Positions 34,597 through 43,110 of a stretch of DNA of 47,215 bases are shown here, piece by piece. A model generated the notes under the pieces. It searched no databases, was not told where the DNA came from, and worked only from the letters and a program-made list of their open reading frames with translations. Each line of letters begins with the position of its first letter. Within the stretch, counting starts at the first letter, position 1. Position numbers and translations under genes: made by a program. The stretch covers positions 1-47,215 of the forward strand of contig JAUVVQ010000014.1 of assembly GCA_030604525.1 (NCBI GenBank). The letters run 5' to 3'. This stretch comes from Phycisphaerae bacterium (GTDB lineage Bacteria; Planctomycetota; Phycisphaerae; Sedimentisphaerales; Anaerobacaceae).

Positions 34597-35970
34597 TTAT
34601 TGTAAATTTTCTCTTATATCCGAGACTTTCCGGAGATATTTTTTTGCGGTATTTTTGTCCTTTGCCTCAACGATGATCCTGATGACCGGCTCAGTGTTGC
34701 TTGCTCTGATGTGCAGCCAGGCGTCCTTGAAATCGAAGCGGCAACCATCGGTATCATTTAATTTTGCATCTGCAAAAGTTTTTTTAGCGGCGTTCAGGAT
34801 TATTTTAGTGGTTGAATAGTCAGTTTTGAATTTAATTTTCTCCATATAATATTCAGGTATCCGGGCGGTGAGTTGTGATATGGATTTATTGGAATCAGCA
34901 GCCAGCTGGAGGATAAGCGAGATGGCGACGAGACTGTCCCTTATTGGTGCGACTCTTAAATCGATGACGCCGCCGTTTCCTTCGCCGCCGATGACGCAAT
35001 CATTTTCGAGCATAGCTTTTACCACATTTGCTTCGCCTACCGGTGTTCGGAAAACCTTAACACCGGCGGGCTTTGCGACATCGTCAATCATTCTGGAGGT
35101 AGAGAGGTTAGCAGCGACGCGGCCCGGGTTTTTGTTCAAGACGCATTTCGCAGCCAAAGGCAGGGTGTATTCCTCTCCGATGTAATTTCCGTTTTCATCA
35201 ACGACAGCGAGTCTGTCAGCATCGGGGTCCTGGGCGAAACCGATGTCGGCATTTTCCTTCTTAACTTTTCGAGACAGCTCGGTCAGGTTTTGTTTAACCG
35301 GTTCCGGTGTATGAGCGAAAATTCCCGTTGGTTTAACGTTTAGAGGCAGTATTCGGCATCCAAGCTCGTTGAGCAGGACTTGAGTAACCGGCCCGCCTGC
35401 TCCGTTTACGCTATCGAGAACGACTTTGAATTTTTTTTCTGCGATTTTGTTTTTATCGATAATTTTCAAGACTTTTTGGATGTGTATTTTTGCGGTGTCG
35501 GTATTTTCTGAGATTTTGCCGTAATTGTTTTTTTCAACGTTTGCGAAGGATTTATTTTTGAACAGTTTTTTTATAGTTTCCGCTTTTTTAGGCGGTGGCG
35601 CCATACCATTTTCGAGGAGGAGTTTTATACCATTATACTCAGCGGGGTTATGTGAAGCGGTAACGACAATACCTCCGGCACAGGATAGATGAGCTGTCAT
35701 AATGCCGACGCCCGGCGTGGTGGTCAGACCCAGTTTAATAACGTTAATTCCGGTGGAGATAAGTCCGTCAGCAAGCGCATCAACAAATTTTTCCCCGCTC
35801 GGCCTGGAGTCTTGCCCGATACACACGGATAAAGTTTTGTTTTTATCAGCTTTTTGCCGGTTTAGAAAGCAGCCGAAAGCCCGGGCGTAATCTTCAGCTA
35901 TATCAGCAGTAAGATTTTCGTCAACAATTCCTCTTAAACCGCTTACGCTAATTATCAGTTCTTCAGGCAT
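34597..35970 (-). CDS. glmM: Phosphoglucosamine mutase / phosphohexomutase
   Basis: 457 residues of the alpha-D-phosphohexomutase family. The phosphoserine is Ser106 in VTASHNPAEYNG; the metal loop is DPDADRLAV; the sugar-binding loop GEGNGGV; the phosphate loop RASNTEPVIRI. Members isomerise glucosamine-6-P (GlmM), mannose-6-P or glucose-6-P to the 1-phosphates for cell-wall and surface-glycan precursors. The GEGNGG loop and length fit the archaeal/planctomycete GlmM-type group, so I use glmM, but a phosphomannomutase role is possible. It begins 4 bp after top6B. Confidence 0.85.
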   Translation of the reverse strand: MPEELIISVSGLRGIVDENLTADIAEDYARAFGCFLNRQKADKNKTLSVCIGQDSRPSGEKFVDALADGLISTGINVIKLGLTTTPGVGIMTAHLSCAGGIVVTASHNPAEYNGIKLLLENGMAPPPKKAETIKKLFKNKSFANVEKNNYGKISENTDTAKIHIQKVLKIIDKNKIAEKKFKVVLDSVNGAGGPVTQVLLNELGCRILPLNVKPTGIFAHTPEPVKQNLTELSRKVKKENADIGFAQDPDADRLAVVDENGNYIGEEYTLPLAAKCVLNKNPGRVAANLSTSRMIDDVAKPAGVKVFRTPVGEANVVKAMLENDCVIGGEGNGGVIDLRVAPIRDSLVAISLILQLAADSNKSISQLTARIPEYYMEKIKFKTDYSTTKIILNAAKKTFADAKLNDTDGCRFDFKDAWLHIRASNTEPVIRIIVEAKDKNTAKKYLRKVSDIRENLQ

Positions 35971-35974
35971 AGTG

Positions 35975-37774
35975 TTATATTTTTCGAGTTCTCTCCAATA
36001 CGTTTTTAAGTTTCCTGTTTACAGTTTTTACCTGTCCCTTTTCCAGGGCGAGGATTTCCTGCAGAGCTTCGCCGATGTAAGGCATATAAGTTTCGATATA
36101 ATCTCTTCTTTTCAATTCTTTCTGGATGCGTTTTTGTTTTCTGAGGTATCTTCCGAGCTTTCTTCCACATTCCTGGACGGCGAGGTGGACTTCTTTTATG
36201 ATTTCGGGGTAGTGAGCAATTGCTTCTTTACTTTCGGAAGTAAACGGGACCCAGACGGAGCCGATATGCACCATAAGGACGACCTGGCCTGTAGGTAAAG
36301 CCCCCCTGCCCTGGCTGAGGTTGTAATTTCTCCAGTTCGTTTCGAGAACAGCTTTGTAAATGGCGCAGGCGGATTGCTGATAGAGGAGCGGGACCCTGTT
36401 TGCGATTCTGATAAGCTGAATAAGCGGCTCCTTGTCCGAATCATTTTTCTTATCGTTTTTGAATCCATAAGCGATGGCGGCTTCGACGAGGAAGGGGTTT
36501 CCGCGATAGACTGAGGGCGACCTGGAGGAGCTGGCGTAAAATTCAGCATCGATAACTCTTTTTAGTCCCTGAAGTAATTTATCCGCCCCGATGGGTCCGA
36601 TACAATCGGTGGACGGCGCCATAATTTTAGTTTGATTTAGCACCCTGTGAATAGCTTCGGCTTTTTTTAAACTCAAGCTTGCGAGCCGTGCTCTTTTTCT
36701 GAGATTAGCTTTTTCGCAGATTTGTTTTGCGACTCTCTGGCTTACTCTCGAGAATTCGTTTTGCAGGAAAGCGCTGACATATTTATACTTGCTGTTTTGC
36801 GCCATTTTGAACATCAGGCCAAGCTCGACGCCGTAAGGATGGGGTTTAATTTCTCTTGGTGCGAACGGCAGTTCTTTTGTTTGTCTTTTATACTCGTGAG
36901 CACTTCCGTCCGGTGATTGGTAGAGGATGGAGGCGTGTGGGTTTGCCATAACAGTTTGAGCGATGTATTCATCAACAGAGCGTTTACCTTTTTTGTATTT
37001 TCCTTCAAGCGTTATAGTGACAGAGGTTCCGGTGGGCAGGTCGAAATCACATTCTTCATCGACGATAATTTGCGGTCTATTATTTACGGTGTCAATCTGG
37101 ACGTGGTAGTGATGTGCTTTTTTGTTCGGATTAATTCTTGATATGATTTGCACGGGTCTTCCGGTGGTCAGCAACCCGTACATACCTGCAGCGGAGATAC
37201 CGATGCCCTGCTGTCCCCTGCTCATTTTGAGTGTGTGGAATTTACTTCCATAGAGCAATCGTGCGAAAATATTCGGGATTTGTTCTTTTACGATACCAGG
37301 CCCGTTGTCTTTTACGGTTAAGACGAACCGGTCGTTATCGATTTGTTTTATCCGAATGAATAAACAGGGCAGGATTTGTCCTTCTTCGCAGGCATCGAGG
37401 GCGTTATCGACAGCTTCTTTAACGGCGGTAAGCAGTGCTTTCCCTGGGTTGTCGAATCCGAGCAGGTGTCTGTTTTTAGCAAAGAATTCGCTGATGCTGA
37501 TGCTTCTCTGCTTAGCGGCCATAGATTCGGCGGTAGCCGGTGCGTTGGGAGCTTGATTTTTCTTTGATGTTTTTTTTCTTTTAGCTTTTGCTTTAGTTTT
37601 AGTCTTTTTTTTGCGTTTTTTTTTCTTTGCCGGTTTTGAAGATTTTTTTCTCAGCTTTCTTTTTTTTTGTTTTGTTGTTTTTTTGTTTTTCTTTTTTGGC
37701 ATTTCATTTTCTAAAGCATCATTATCAAAAGCAAAGTTTAACTGCTTTTTTAAAGCTTTCCCGGCAGCCGGCAT
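35975..37774 (-). CDS. top6B: DNA topoisomerase VI subunit B with lysine-rich N-terminal tail
   Basis: 599 residues. After MPAAGKALKKQLNFAF the segment of about residues 25-72 is almost only Lys, Arg, Thr and Ser. The GHKL ATPase domain follows: EAVDNALDACEE (N box), KDNGPGIV, RLLYGSKFHTLKMSRGQQG with IGISA, and a transducer region. The H2TH-like middle and transducer-like C-terminal half (QSACAIYKAVLETNWRNY, LPTGQVVLMVHIGSVWVPF) match Top6B. With the Spo11-like subunit A it forms a type IIB topoisomerase that passes one duplex through another using ATP. The enzyme is standard in archaea and plants and sporadic in bacteria. No subunit A gene lies in this window. Its start has GGAG 8 nt upstream. 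It sits between serA and glmM. Confidence 0.95.
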   Translation of the reverse strand: MPAAGKALKKQLNFAFDNDALENEMPKKKNKKTTKQKKRKLRKKSSKPAKKKKRKKKTKTKAKAKRKKTSKKNQAPNAPATAESMAAKQRSISISEFFAKNRHLLGFDNPGKALLTAVKEAVDNALDACEEGQILPCLFIRIKQIDNDRFVLTVKDNGPGIVKEQIPNIFARLLYGSKFHTLKMSRGQQGIGISAAGMYGLLTTGRPVQIISRINPNKKAHHYHVQIDTVNNRPQIIVDEECDFDLPTGTSVTITLEGKYKKGKRSVDEYIAQTVMANPHASILYQSPDGSAHEYKRQTKELPFAPREIKPHPYGVELGLMFKMAQNSKYKYVSAFLQNEFSRVSQRVAKQICEKANLRKRARLASLSLKKAEAIHRVLNQTKIMAPSTDCIGPIGADKLLQGLKRVIDAEFYASSSRSPSVYRGNPFLVEAAIAYGFKNDKKNDSDKEPLIQLIRIANRVPLLYQQSACAIYKAVLETNWRNYNLSQGRGALPTGQVVLMVHIGSVWVPFTSESKEAIAHYPEIIKEVHLAVQECGRKLGRYLRKQKRIQKELKRRDYIETYMPYIGEALQEILALEKGQVKTVNRKLKNVLERTRKI

Positions 37775-37837
37775 AATTGGGACTCCGAAGGATTAACAAA
37801 AAGCTGCTGTTTAGAACAAGGTTTCCTGTAATTGTAT

Positions 37838-39427
37838 TCAGTCGAGTTTGCAGACATAAAGTTCGTTTATGAAATCGAGTTTTTGTAATTCATCTATGAC
37901 TTTCTGGTCGGGGCCTTTATCGACACTTACAGCAAGGATAGCTTTTTGCTCTTCTGGTTTTTCACCGACACCCATTGTGCAGATATTGATACTGTGTTTT
38001 CCGCAAACGGAGCCGACCGCCCCGATGACGCCGGGTTTGTCATCGTTGTAGATGACAAGGATGGTTTCTTCAGGAGTTACTTCGACGTTGAAGCCGTCGA
38101 TTTCGATGATTCTCGGCAGTGTGCCGCCGAAGATGGAACCGGTAACGGTCCTTGTTACTTTGTCAGTTACGACTTTTGCGCTAAAGGCCGAAGAGACGTC
38201 TTTCGATTCAGCGTTTTTGGTTTCATCGATGCTTATGCCCCGTTCTTTAGCGAGGACCGGAACATTTACGATATTGAGTGGGATGTCAAAATGCTTTTGC
38301 AGCATACCTATGATGAAGTTCAGAGAGACGACGTTGACATCCATTTCTGCGATATCTCCCCTGTACCGGGCCTGGAGGGATTTGATTTTCCCCGGAGCGA
38401 TGACACTCAAGAGCGTCCCGATTCTTCGCGAGAGATTTGAGTACCGAGCAATTATCGGAGGGACAGCGCCGGGAGTTGAGGGTGCATTTAAAGCATTCCT
38501 GACGGGTCCGCCTTTTATAGCATCGACGAGGATTTCAGCGGCTTCGACTGCGACCTCGATTTGTGCTTCTTCTGTGCTCGCACCGAGGTGAGGTGTGACG
38601 ACGCAATTGTCAAGTTTTTTGAATTTGTCATTTTTGGGTGGTTCATTAGGGAAGACATCGAAGGCGACTCCGCTGATTTCATTTTTTTCGAGAGCATCGT
38701 ATGCGGCATCTTCGTTAATAATACCTCCTCTTGCGCAGTTTATCAACCGGACGGATTTTTTCATCATTTTGATTTGTTCCCGGCTAATCATATCTACGGT
38801 ATCTTCGTTTTTCGGCACGTGCACGGTGATGTAGTCTGCTTTTTTGTAGATTTCGTTAACGTCCCCAGTGATTTCGACGCCGATTTTTTCTGCACCTGGT
38901 GCGGCAGCAATAGGGTCGTACCCGATGATTTTCATATTGAACCCGGTGGCGATTTTAGCGACAGCCATACCGATTCTACCGAGTCCGATGATACCGAGGA
39001 CTTTGCTGTTGAGCTGATTTCCCATATATTTTTTTCTGTCCCAGTTACCGGCTTTTAAGCTGTTACAGGCGGGGACGACATTTCTACTCATAGCAATCAT
39101 CAAAGCGATGGTGTGCTCGGCTGCACTCTGGGTATTCCCGCCGGGAGTATTCATAACGACAATTCCTTTTCTTGTGGCTTCCGGAATATCGATGTTATCG
39201 ACCCCGACGCCCGCTCTTGCGATGGCTTTTAAATTACCGTGGTTTGAGAGGACTTTTTTTGTAACTTTTGTGCCGCTTCTTATAATCAGACCGTCATAGT
39301 CCTTGATGATTTCTGCGAGCTGGTCCTCATCGAGGCCGGTATTGACCTCGGCCTGCACCCCATCTTTGGAATTGAGCAGGTCAATTCCCTGTTGAGCGAG
39401 TTTGTCAGTGATTAAGACTTTAATCAT
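37838..39427 (-). CDS. serA: D-3-phosphoglycerate dehydrogenase, long form
   Basis: 529 residues from an ATG preceded by a perfect AGGAGGTG. The NAD domain has GIIGLGRIGMAVAK; catalytic Arg lies in NCARGGIINEDA, the Glu in the FPNEPP loop and His in TPHLGAST. About 315-450 is the allosteric substrate-binding domain and 455-529 the ACT domain (VIYNDDKPGVIGAVGS), so this is the long, Bacillus-type enzyme open to serine feedback. It oxidises 3-phosphoglycerate to 3-phosphohydroxypyruvate in serine synthesis. An in-frame ATG ten codons upstream lacks a ribosome site. Third gene of the six-gene run. Confidence 0.96.
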   Translation of the reverse strand: MIKVLITDKLAQQGIDLLNSKDGVQAEVNTGLDEDQLAEIIKDYDGLIIRSGTKVTKKVLSNHGNLKAIARAGVGVDNIDIPEATRKGIVVMNTPGGNTQSAAEHTIALMIAMSRNVVPACNSLKAGNWDRKKYMGNQLNSKVLGIIGLGRIGMAVAKIATGFNMKIIGYDPIAAAPGAEKIGVEITGDVNEIYKKADYITVHVPKNEDTVDMISREQIKMMKKSVRLINCARGGIINEDAAYDALEKNEISGVAFDVFPNEPPKNDKFKKLDNCVVTPHLGASTEEAQIEVAVEAAEILVDAIKGGPVRNALNAPSTPGAVPPIIARYSNLSRRIGTLLSVIAPGKIKSLQARYRGDIAEMDVNVVSLNFIIGMLQKHFDIPLNIVNVPVLAKERGISIDETKNAESKDVSSAFSAKVVTDKVTRTVTGSIFGGTLPRIIEIDGFNVEVTPEETILVIYNDDKPGVIGAVGSVCGKHSINICTMGVGEKPEEQKAILAVSVDKGPDQKVIDELQKLDFINELYVCKLD

Positions 39428-39447
39428 ATTTGCACCTCCTATAAAAT

Positions 39448-40143
39448 TTAGTTCCAATAATCCCAGGCGGGATCGGATTTATCTTCTCCTATTTTGAAAT
39501 AAGCTTCTTTGCAATCATACAGGAACCTTGTGATACAGTGAGCAGCGGCGTTTGAGAGCCGGATTATGGCGGCAGGTAAGCCGTTTGATTCGAGGTCAAA
39601 GCTTATCTTAATTATTTTTCCTTCATCAGAGACGGGCCATAACTTTTGCTTTGTTTTTGTGTCGAAAATCATCGCCCGGGCGTTTAAGGCGCCTTTGTAG
39701 TAATCCGAATCGGCTATCTTCTGTAGCTGGCAACTGTCAACGTAGACGACCAGGACGAGGTCGGCATTCAAAGCATTTCCTATCCCTGGAGGAGTGAGCA
39801 AGGAAGCATTCGGATTCTCTGCGCGGAAATCTACGAGGGTTTCATAGTCAATAATCTGTTTAGAGGGGAACTTTGCTTTTTTCTCAAGATTTTGCTTTAC
39901 GGCTCTTGTAAGGTAGTAATTGAAGTTTACTTCGGAGTTAAGCCAGTAAGGCTGCCTCACGAGAATTAAGAGTTTTTTGTTTTTATGCTCAAGGATTTTG
40001 AATTCAGCGGGAACTTTTTCTTCGTATCGAGTGGGTGTAGCCATAACCCCGATGAGGGCGCAACCGGATTGGGACAGTGTCAGGGTCAAAAGGAATACCC
40101 CTGAGAGCAGAATAAGGACGAGTTTTTGTTTTGTTTTTGTCAT
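39448..40143 (-). CDS. Conserved lipoprotein of unknown function
   Basis: 231 residues with a lipoprotein signal ending LSQSGC. The mature part contains FKILEHKNKKLLILV, NALNADLVLVVYVDSC and AMIFDTKTKQKLWP, an alpha/beta pattern resembling periplasmic lipoproteins of the CsgG/GNA1162-like kind that are common in Planctomycetes, but I cannot name the family with confidence. It lies 10 bp after the DUF2752 gene and 20 bp before serA. Confidence 0.78.
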   Translation of the reverse strand: MTKTKQKLVLILLSGVFLLTLTLSQSGCALIGVMATPTRYEEKVPAEFKILEHKNKKLLILVRQPYWLNSEVNFNYYLTRAVKQNLEKKAKFPSKQIIDYETLVDFRAENPNASLLTPPGIGNALNADLVLVVYVDSCQLQKIADSDYYKGALNARAMIFDTKTKQKLWPVSDEGKIIKISFDLESNGLPAAIIRLSNAAAHCITRFLYDCKEAYFKIGEDKSDPAWDYWN

Positions 40144-40153
40144 ATTATTTTTT

Positions 40154-40609
40154 TTAATTATTTGCTAAAGCTCGAGCTAATGTTACCGCCCAACCGGCAA
40201 CGATAATGATTATTAAAGCCAGGATTATATGTTTTGCTTTAATCACATTGCATGCTCTCTGAAGAAAGGTAAAATATACTCCAAAGACAGCAGTAATGAA
40301 AGCAAAAAATGCTAAAAAGCTGATGATGGAACACAAGAAGGCGCTTGCGGGCTGGATATAAAAAGCGTTTGCAAAATCAGCATTTACAAAGTGAATTGCT
40401 GCGGTAGTAAATCCGCAGGTTGGGCAGGGCAGGTTAAATCTCTGCTTAAAGCCGCAAGGGCTAAGGATTAGGTTCAGGTTGATTATGTTGTGAGCGGCCA
40501 AGCCGAGAAAGGTAAAAACAGCAGCGATTAGTAAAAAAACAAGCGCAGCATACAACCGCTGCCTGGGGGTAGCAGTTATGAAGAGTTTAGTTTTATTCCG
40601 CTTCGACAT
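40154..40609 (-). CDS. DUF2752 membrane protein
   Basis: 151 residues with three to four membrane segments. The diagnostic block is FNLPCPTCGFTTAAIHF after the first helix, with GFKQRF ahead. DUF2752 proteins are small, of unknown function and widespread. The ATG at 40609 is inside the conserved GGAAATGTC of leader copy D, so the leader provides both ribosome site and start. First gene of the six-gene run through serA, top6B, glmM and the CDF transporter. Confidence 0.88.
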   Translation of the reverse strand: MSKRNKTKLFITATPRQRLYAALVFLLIAAVFTFLGLAAHNIINLNLILSPCGFKQRFNLPCPTCGFTTAAIHFVNADFANAFYIQPASAFLCSIISFLAFFAFITAVFGVYFTFLQRACNVIKAKHIILALIIIIVAGWAVTLARALANN

Positions 40610-40688
40610 TTCCTATTTAAACGGTTAAAAAACATAATCTTATCCATACAGCATCAATGATTTTACAGAATTCAGTCTGAGCTTTCAA
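40604..40688 (-). promoter_or_regulatory. Promoter-leader module, copy D
   Basis: On the minus strand: -35 TTGAAA (40683-40688), 17-bp spacer, -10 TAAAAT (40660-40665), 50 nt, then AGGAAATGTCG with the DUF2752 start codon at 40609. It matches copies A and B in layout and sequence (ATTGATGC, then GTTTAAAT). It probably drives the top6B-containing run. The remaining gap 40689-40765 is featureless. Confidence 0.7.
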
Positions 40689-40765
40689 GAAAGTATCCAG
40701 GAGAAGCAAGCATAATGAAAAACCAAAAAGAGAAAAATAAGCAAAATGGTAAACATCCACTATTT

Positions 40766-43063
40766 TCACTCTGTTTGGGCGGAGCTGCCGTTGTTCTGAA
40801 TATTTCCCATATATTTTGGCCAGGGTGAAGTGGTGCTGAGCCCCTGCCCGTTGCCCTGGATGGCATAAAGTAAAAAGGGTTCATTCTGACCTGAGGCGAT
40901 ATATATCGTTCCATCGGGTGCAATATTGACGTTGGTTTCATTCAAGCGAAACGATTTTGCTATAGGTTCAGAAATCCATTCGATAACACCTTTATCACCG
41001 TTATCCCGGATACATGCTACACGCGCAGCACCATTGAGTTGTGTGCCAACGATTATCCTTCCATCAACTCTAATCAAGGGGTCTGAACCCCAAACATCGA
41101 ATTGCAGATTATTCCATTTTAAAGAGCCATCCGGATTAAATGCCCAAAGCCGATGGTCCTCAGAATTAGCGAATATAGTGCCATCATTACCAATAGTGAT
41201 ATTAGCGAAGACCTCACCAGCGGTTGTTTTGACCGGCCAGTTGCCACCCGCTGATTTGCCGGTTTTTGAATGAACCTTGTGAATATAACCTCCGGCAGCG
41301 CTGCTTCCTACATAAAGAAATCCGTCTGCGTCCATAGAGGGAGGCATTCTCATTTCGGCTTTTACATCGTAAGCCCAGTTTTCAGTGAAACTGTCACCAT
41401 TATCAGTTAAAGATATTAACCAACCGTGCTGGCTGGAGACGTAGATGTTTCCCTCCGGCCCAATGATAGCGCCGCCCAGATAGCCGTGAAAACCTTGAGG
41501 CGGATGAGACATTACATACTCCCATTTCACTGAGCTGTCAGATGTATCAATACAATAGAAAGAATCTCCTTCATCTCTTTCGGCACCGACTCCAAAGTAG
41601 AGTCTTGAGCCATCGGCAGATATGGCCGGCACGCTGTGAAATCCCACGTCAAAATCTGTGTTTTTCCATATCGTTTTTCCAGTAGATGCTTCAAGGGCAT
41701 AAACGAAATTGGCACCACCGCCATAAACCACCTTTTGGTCGGGGCTTAGAGATGGAGCGTTAAATTCACCTGCCTGGTGGCCTACTTTTGTCGTCCATCT
41801 ATGGGTCCCATTAGTAGTATAGGAAAATACTGATGAGCTACCAGAAACATACACATTGCCCTGGTTGTCAACAGCAGGAGTGGATTCGACGCTGTCATCG
41901 ACCGGCCTATGCCAGAGGATGTCACCTTCAGATATGCTCTTTTCCGTCACCTTGCTTTTTGCCGCTGGAGATTCCCACATCAGCCCGTAATTCATACCGT
42001 GATTAACCACCGGCCAGCCGTCAACTATCTTTATCTCTGACATGCCAAGCTGGGGACTTCCCCTGTTTTGGCCATCATAAAAATGATAAGTAAAGATGTT
42101 TTTTCCGCTCGGATGTTCATAAATTCCCGTATGCCCCGGGCCAATGAACCTGCCTTGGCCTTCTAAAACCAGACTGCCCCCCTGTTTAGCAAGGTCTATT
42201 CCGTCTTTATCAAGGTAAGGCCCGGTTATGTTCTTCGAACGTCCCACCCTGATATTGTATGTACTTCTCATTCCTCGACAGCACGCACCCCAGTTCACGA
42301 ACAGATAATACCAGCCGTCTTTCTTCCAGAGATATGACGCTTCAACCCATCCTTTCTTTGTTGCTATCAATTTAAACCGCTTATCACCTTCCTGGAATGT
42401 GAAATCATCCGGCTTTTCTTTCAACAGCCCGGTTTTTTTATCCAGCTCTGTTATCCATATCCGCCGTCCCCCGAAGACCAGCCACAACCTTCCATCTTCA
42501 TCCTGGAATGGACATGGGTCGATAACCGACAAGCTATCCTCTTCAATGGGTGAATAAAGTACGGGCTGTCCCGCATCGAACCATTCCATGTTCGGTGCCT
42601 TGCCCTTCGCAACAGCTCTTCCGACAGCCGTATTTCTGATGCCTTCAAACTCACTCATTGAATAATACATCAGAAGCTCACCATCGACTTCGATAATATC
42701 CGGCGCCCAGCAGGAGCCGTCATTATCAGGCAATAATTCTTTTATCCATCCCGGCCGGTCTTCTCCTGTGAACAGGTGCCTATTATGTACCCACTGTGTC
42801 GAACCCGGCGCAAAATACCTCTCTTCTACCCCGGCATTAGGCCCCCTTGCCGTGACATAAAACATAAAGTAACCATCTCTGGCCACAATCCTTGAGGGGT
42901 CATGCACAACTGCCGGCTTGGGGCGTCTTCTTCGGACACGTGAGTTTTGTTTCTGTTCGACGCTCTGTGCCTGTAAGGCCTTTTCCTGTTCTTCAGCCGC
43001 GATGCCAGAGCAGGCAAGAAAGAATAAAACCAATAACGAGTAAATTATGTTTCTTTTTTGCAT
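40766..43063 (-). CDS. Secreted GH43 glycosidase fused to a PQQ-type beta-propeller
   Basis: 765 residues with a signal peptide (IIYSLLVLFFLACSGIA). Residues about 50-375 are a GH43 five-bladed propeller: base Asp in VVHDPSRIV, pKa-modulating Asp in SVIDPCPFQDEDG, acid Glu in GWVEASYLW, and FIGPGHTGIYEHPSGK, best matching arabinanase/arabinofuranosidase members. From about 385 to the end lies a PQQ-like WD40-type propeller: GNVYVSGSSSVFSY, LYFGVGAE, GNIYVSSQHGWLISL, GTIYIASGQNE. That half has no cofactor evidence and may bind carbohydrate or protein. The gene is 47 bp behind the sulfatase. The fusion is unusual. Confidence 0.87.
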   Translation of the reverse strand: MQKRNIIYSLLVLFFLACSGIAAEEQEKALQAQSVEQKQNSRVRRRRPKPAVVHDPSRIVARDGYFMFYVTARGPNAGVEERYFAPGSTQWVHNRHLFTGEDRPGWIKELLPDNDGSCWAPDIIEVDGELLMYYSMSEFEGIRNTAVGRAVAKGKAPNMEWFDAGQPVLYSPIEEDSLSVIDPCPFQDEDGRLWLVFGGRRIWITELDKKTGLLKEKPDDFTFQEGDKRFKLIATKKGWVEASYLWKKDGWYYLFVNWGACCRGMRSTYNIRVGRSKNITGPYLDKDGIDLAKQGGSLVLEGQGRFIGPGHTGIYEHPSGKNIFTYHFYDGQNRGSPQLGMSEIKIVDGWPVVNHGMNYGLMWESPAAKSKVTEKSISEGDILWHRPVDDSVESTPAVDNQGNVYVSGSSSVFSYTTNGTHRWTTKVGHQAGEFNAPSLSPDQKVVYGGGANFVYALEASTGKTIWKNTDFDVGFHSVPAISADGSRLYFGVGAERDEGDSFYCIDTSDSSVKWEYVMSHPPQGFHGYLGGAIIGPEGNIYVSSQHGWLISLTDNGDSFTENWAYDVKAEMRMPPSMDADGFLYVGSSAAGGYIHKVHSKTGKSAGGNWPVKTTAGEVFANITIGNDGTIFANSEDHRLWAFNPDGSLKWNNLQFDVWGSDPLIRVDGRIIVGTQLNGAARVACIRDNGDKGVIEWISEPIAKSFRLNETNVNIAPDGTIYIASGQNEPFLLYAIQGNGQGLSTTSPWPKYMGNIQNNGSSAQTE

Positions 43064-43110
43064 GTTTCCTCTGATTTCTTTTTCCTTTCTCTTTATTGCT
43101 GTTAATAGAA

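Noticed and set aside
37946-39058. Long plus-strand frames opposite serA (164-179 residues)
   Set aside because: Antisense shadows of serA with no motifs or ribosome sites.
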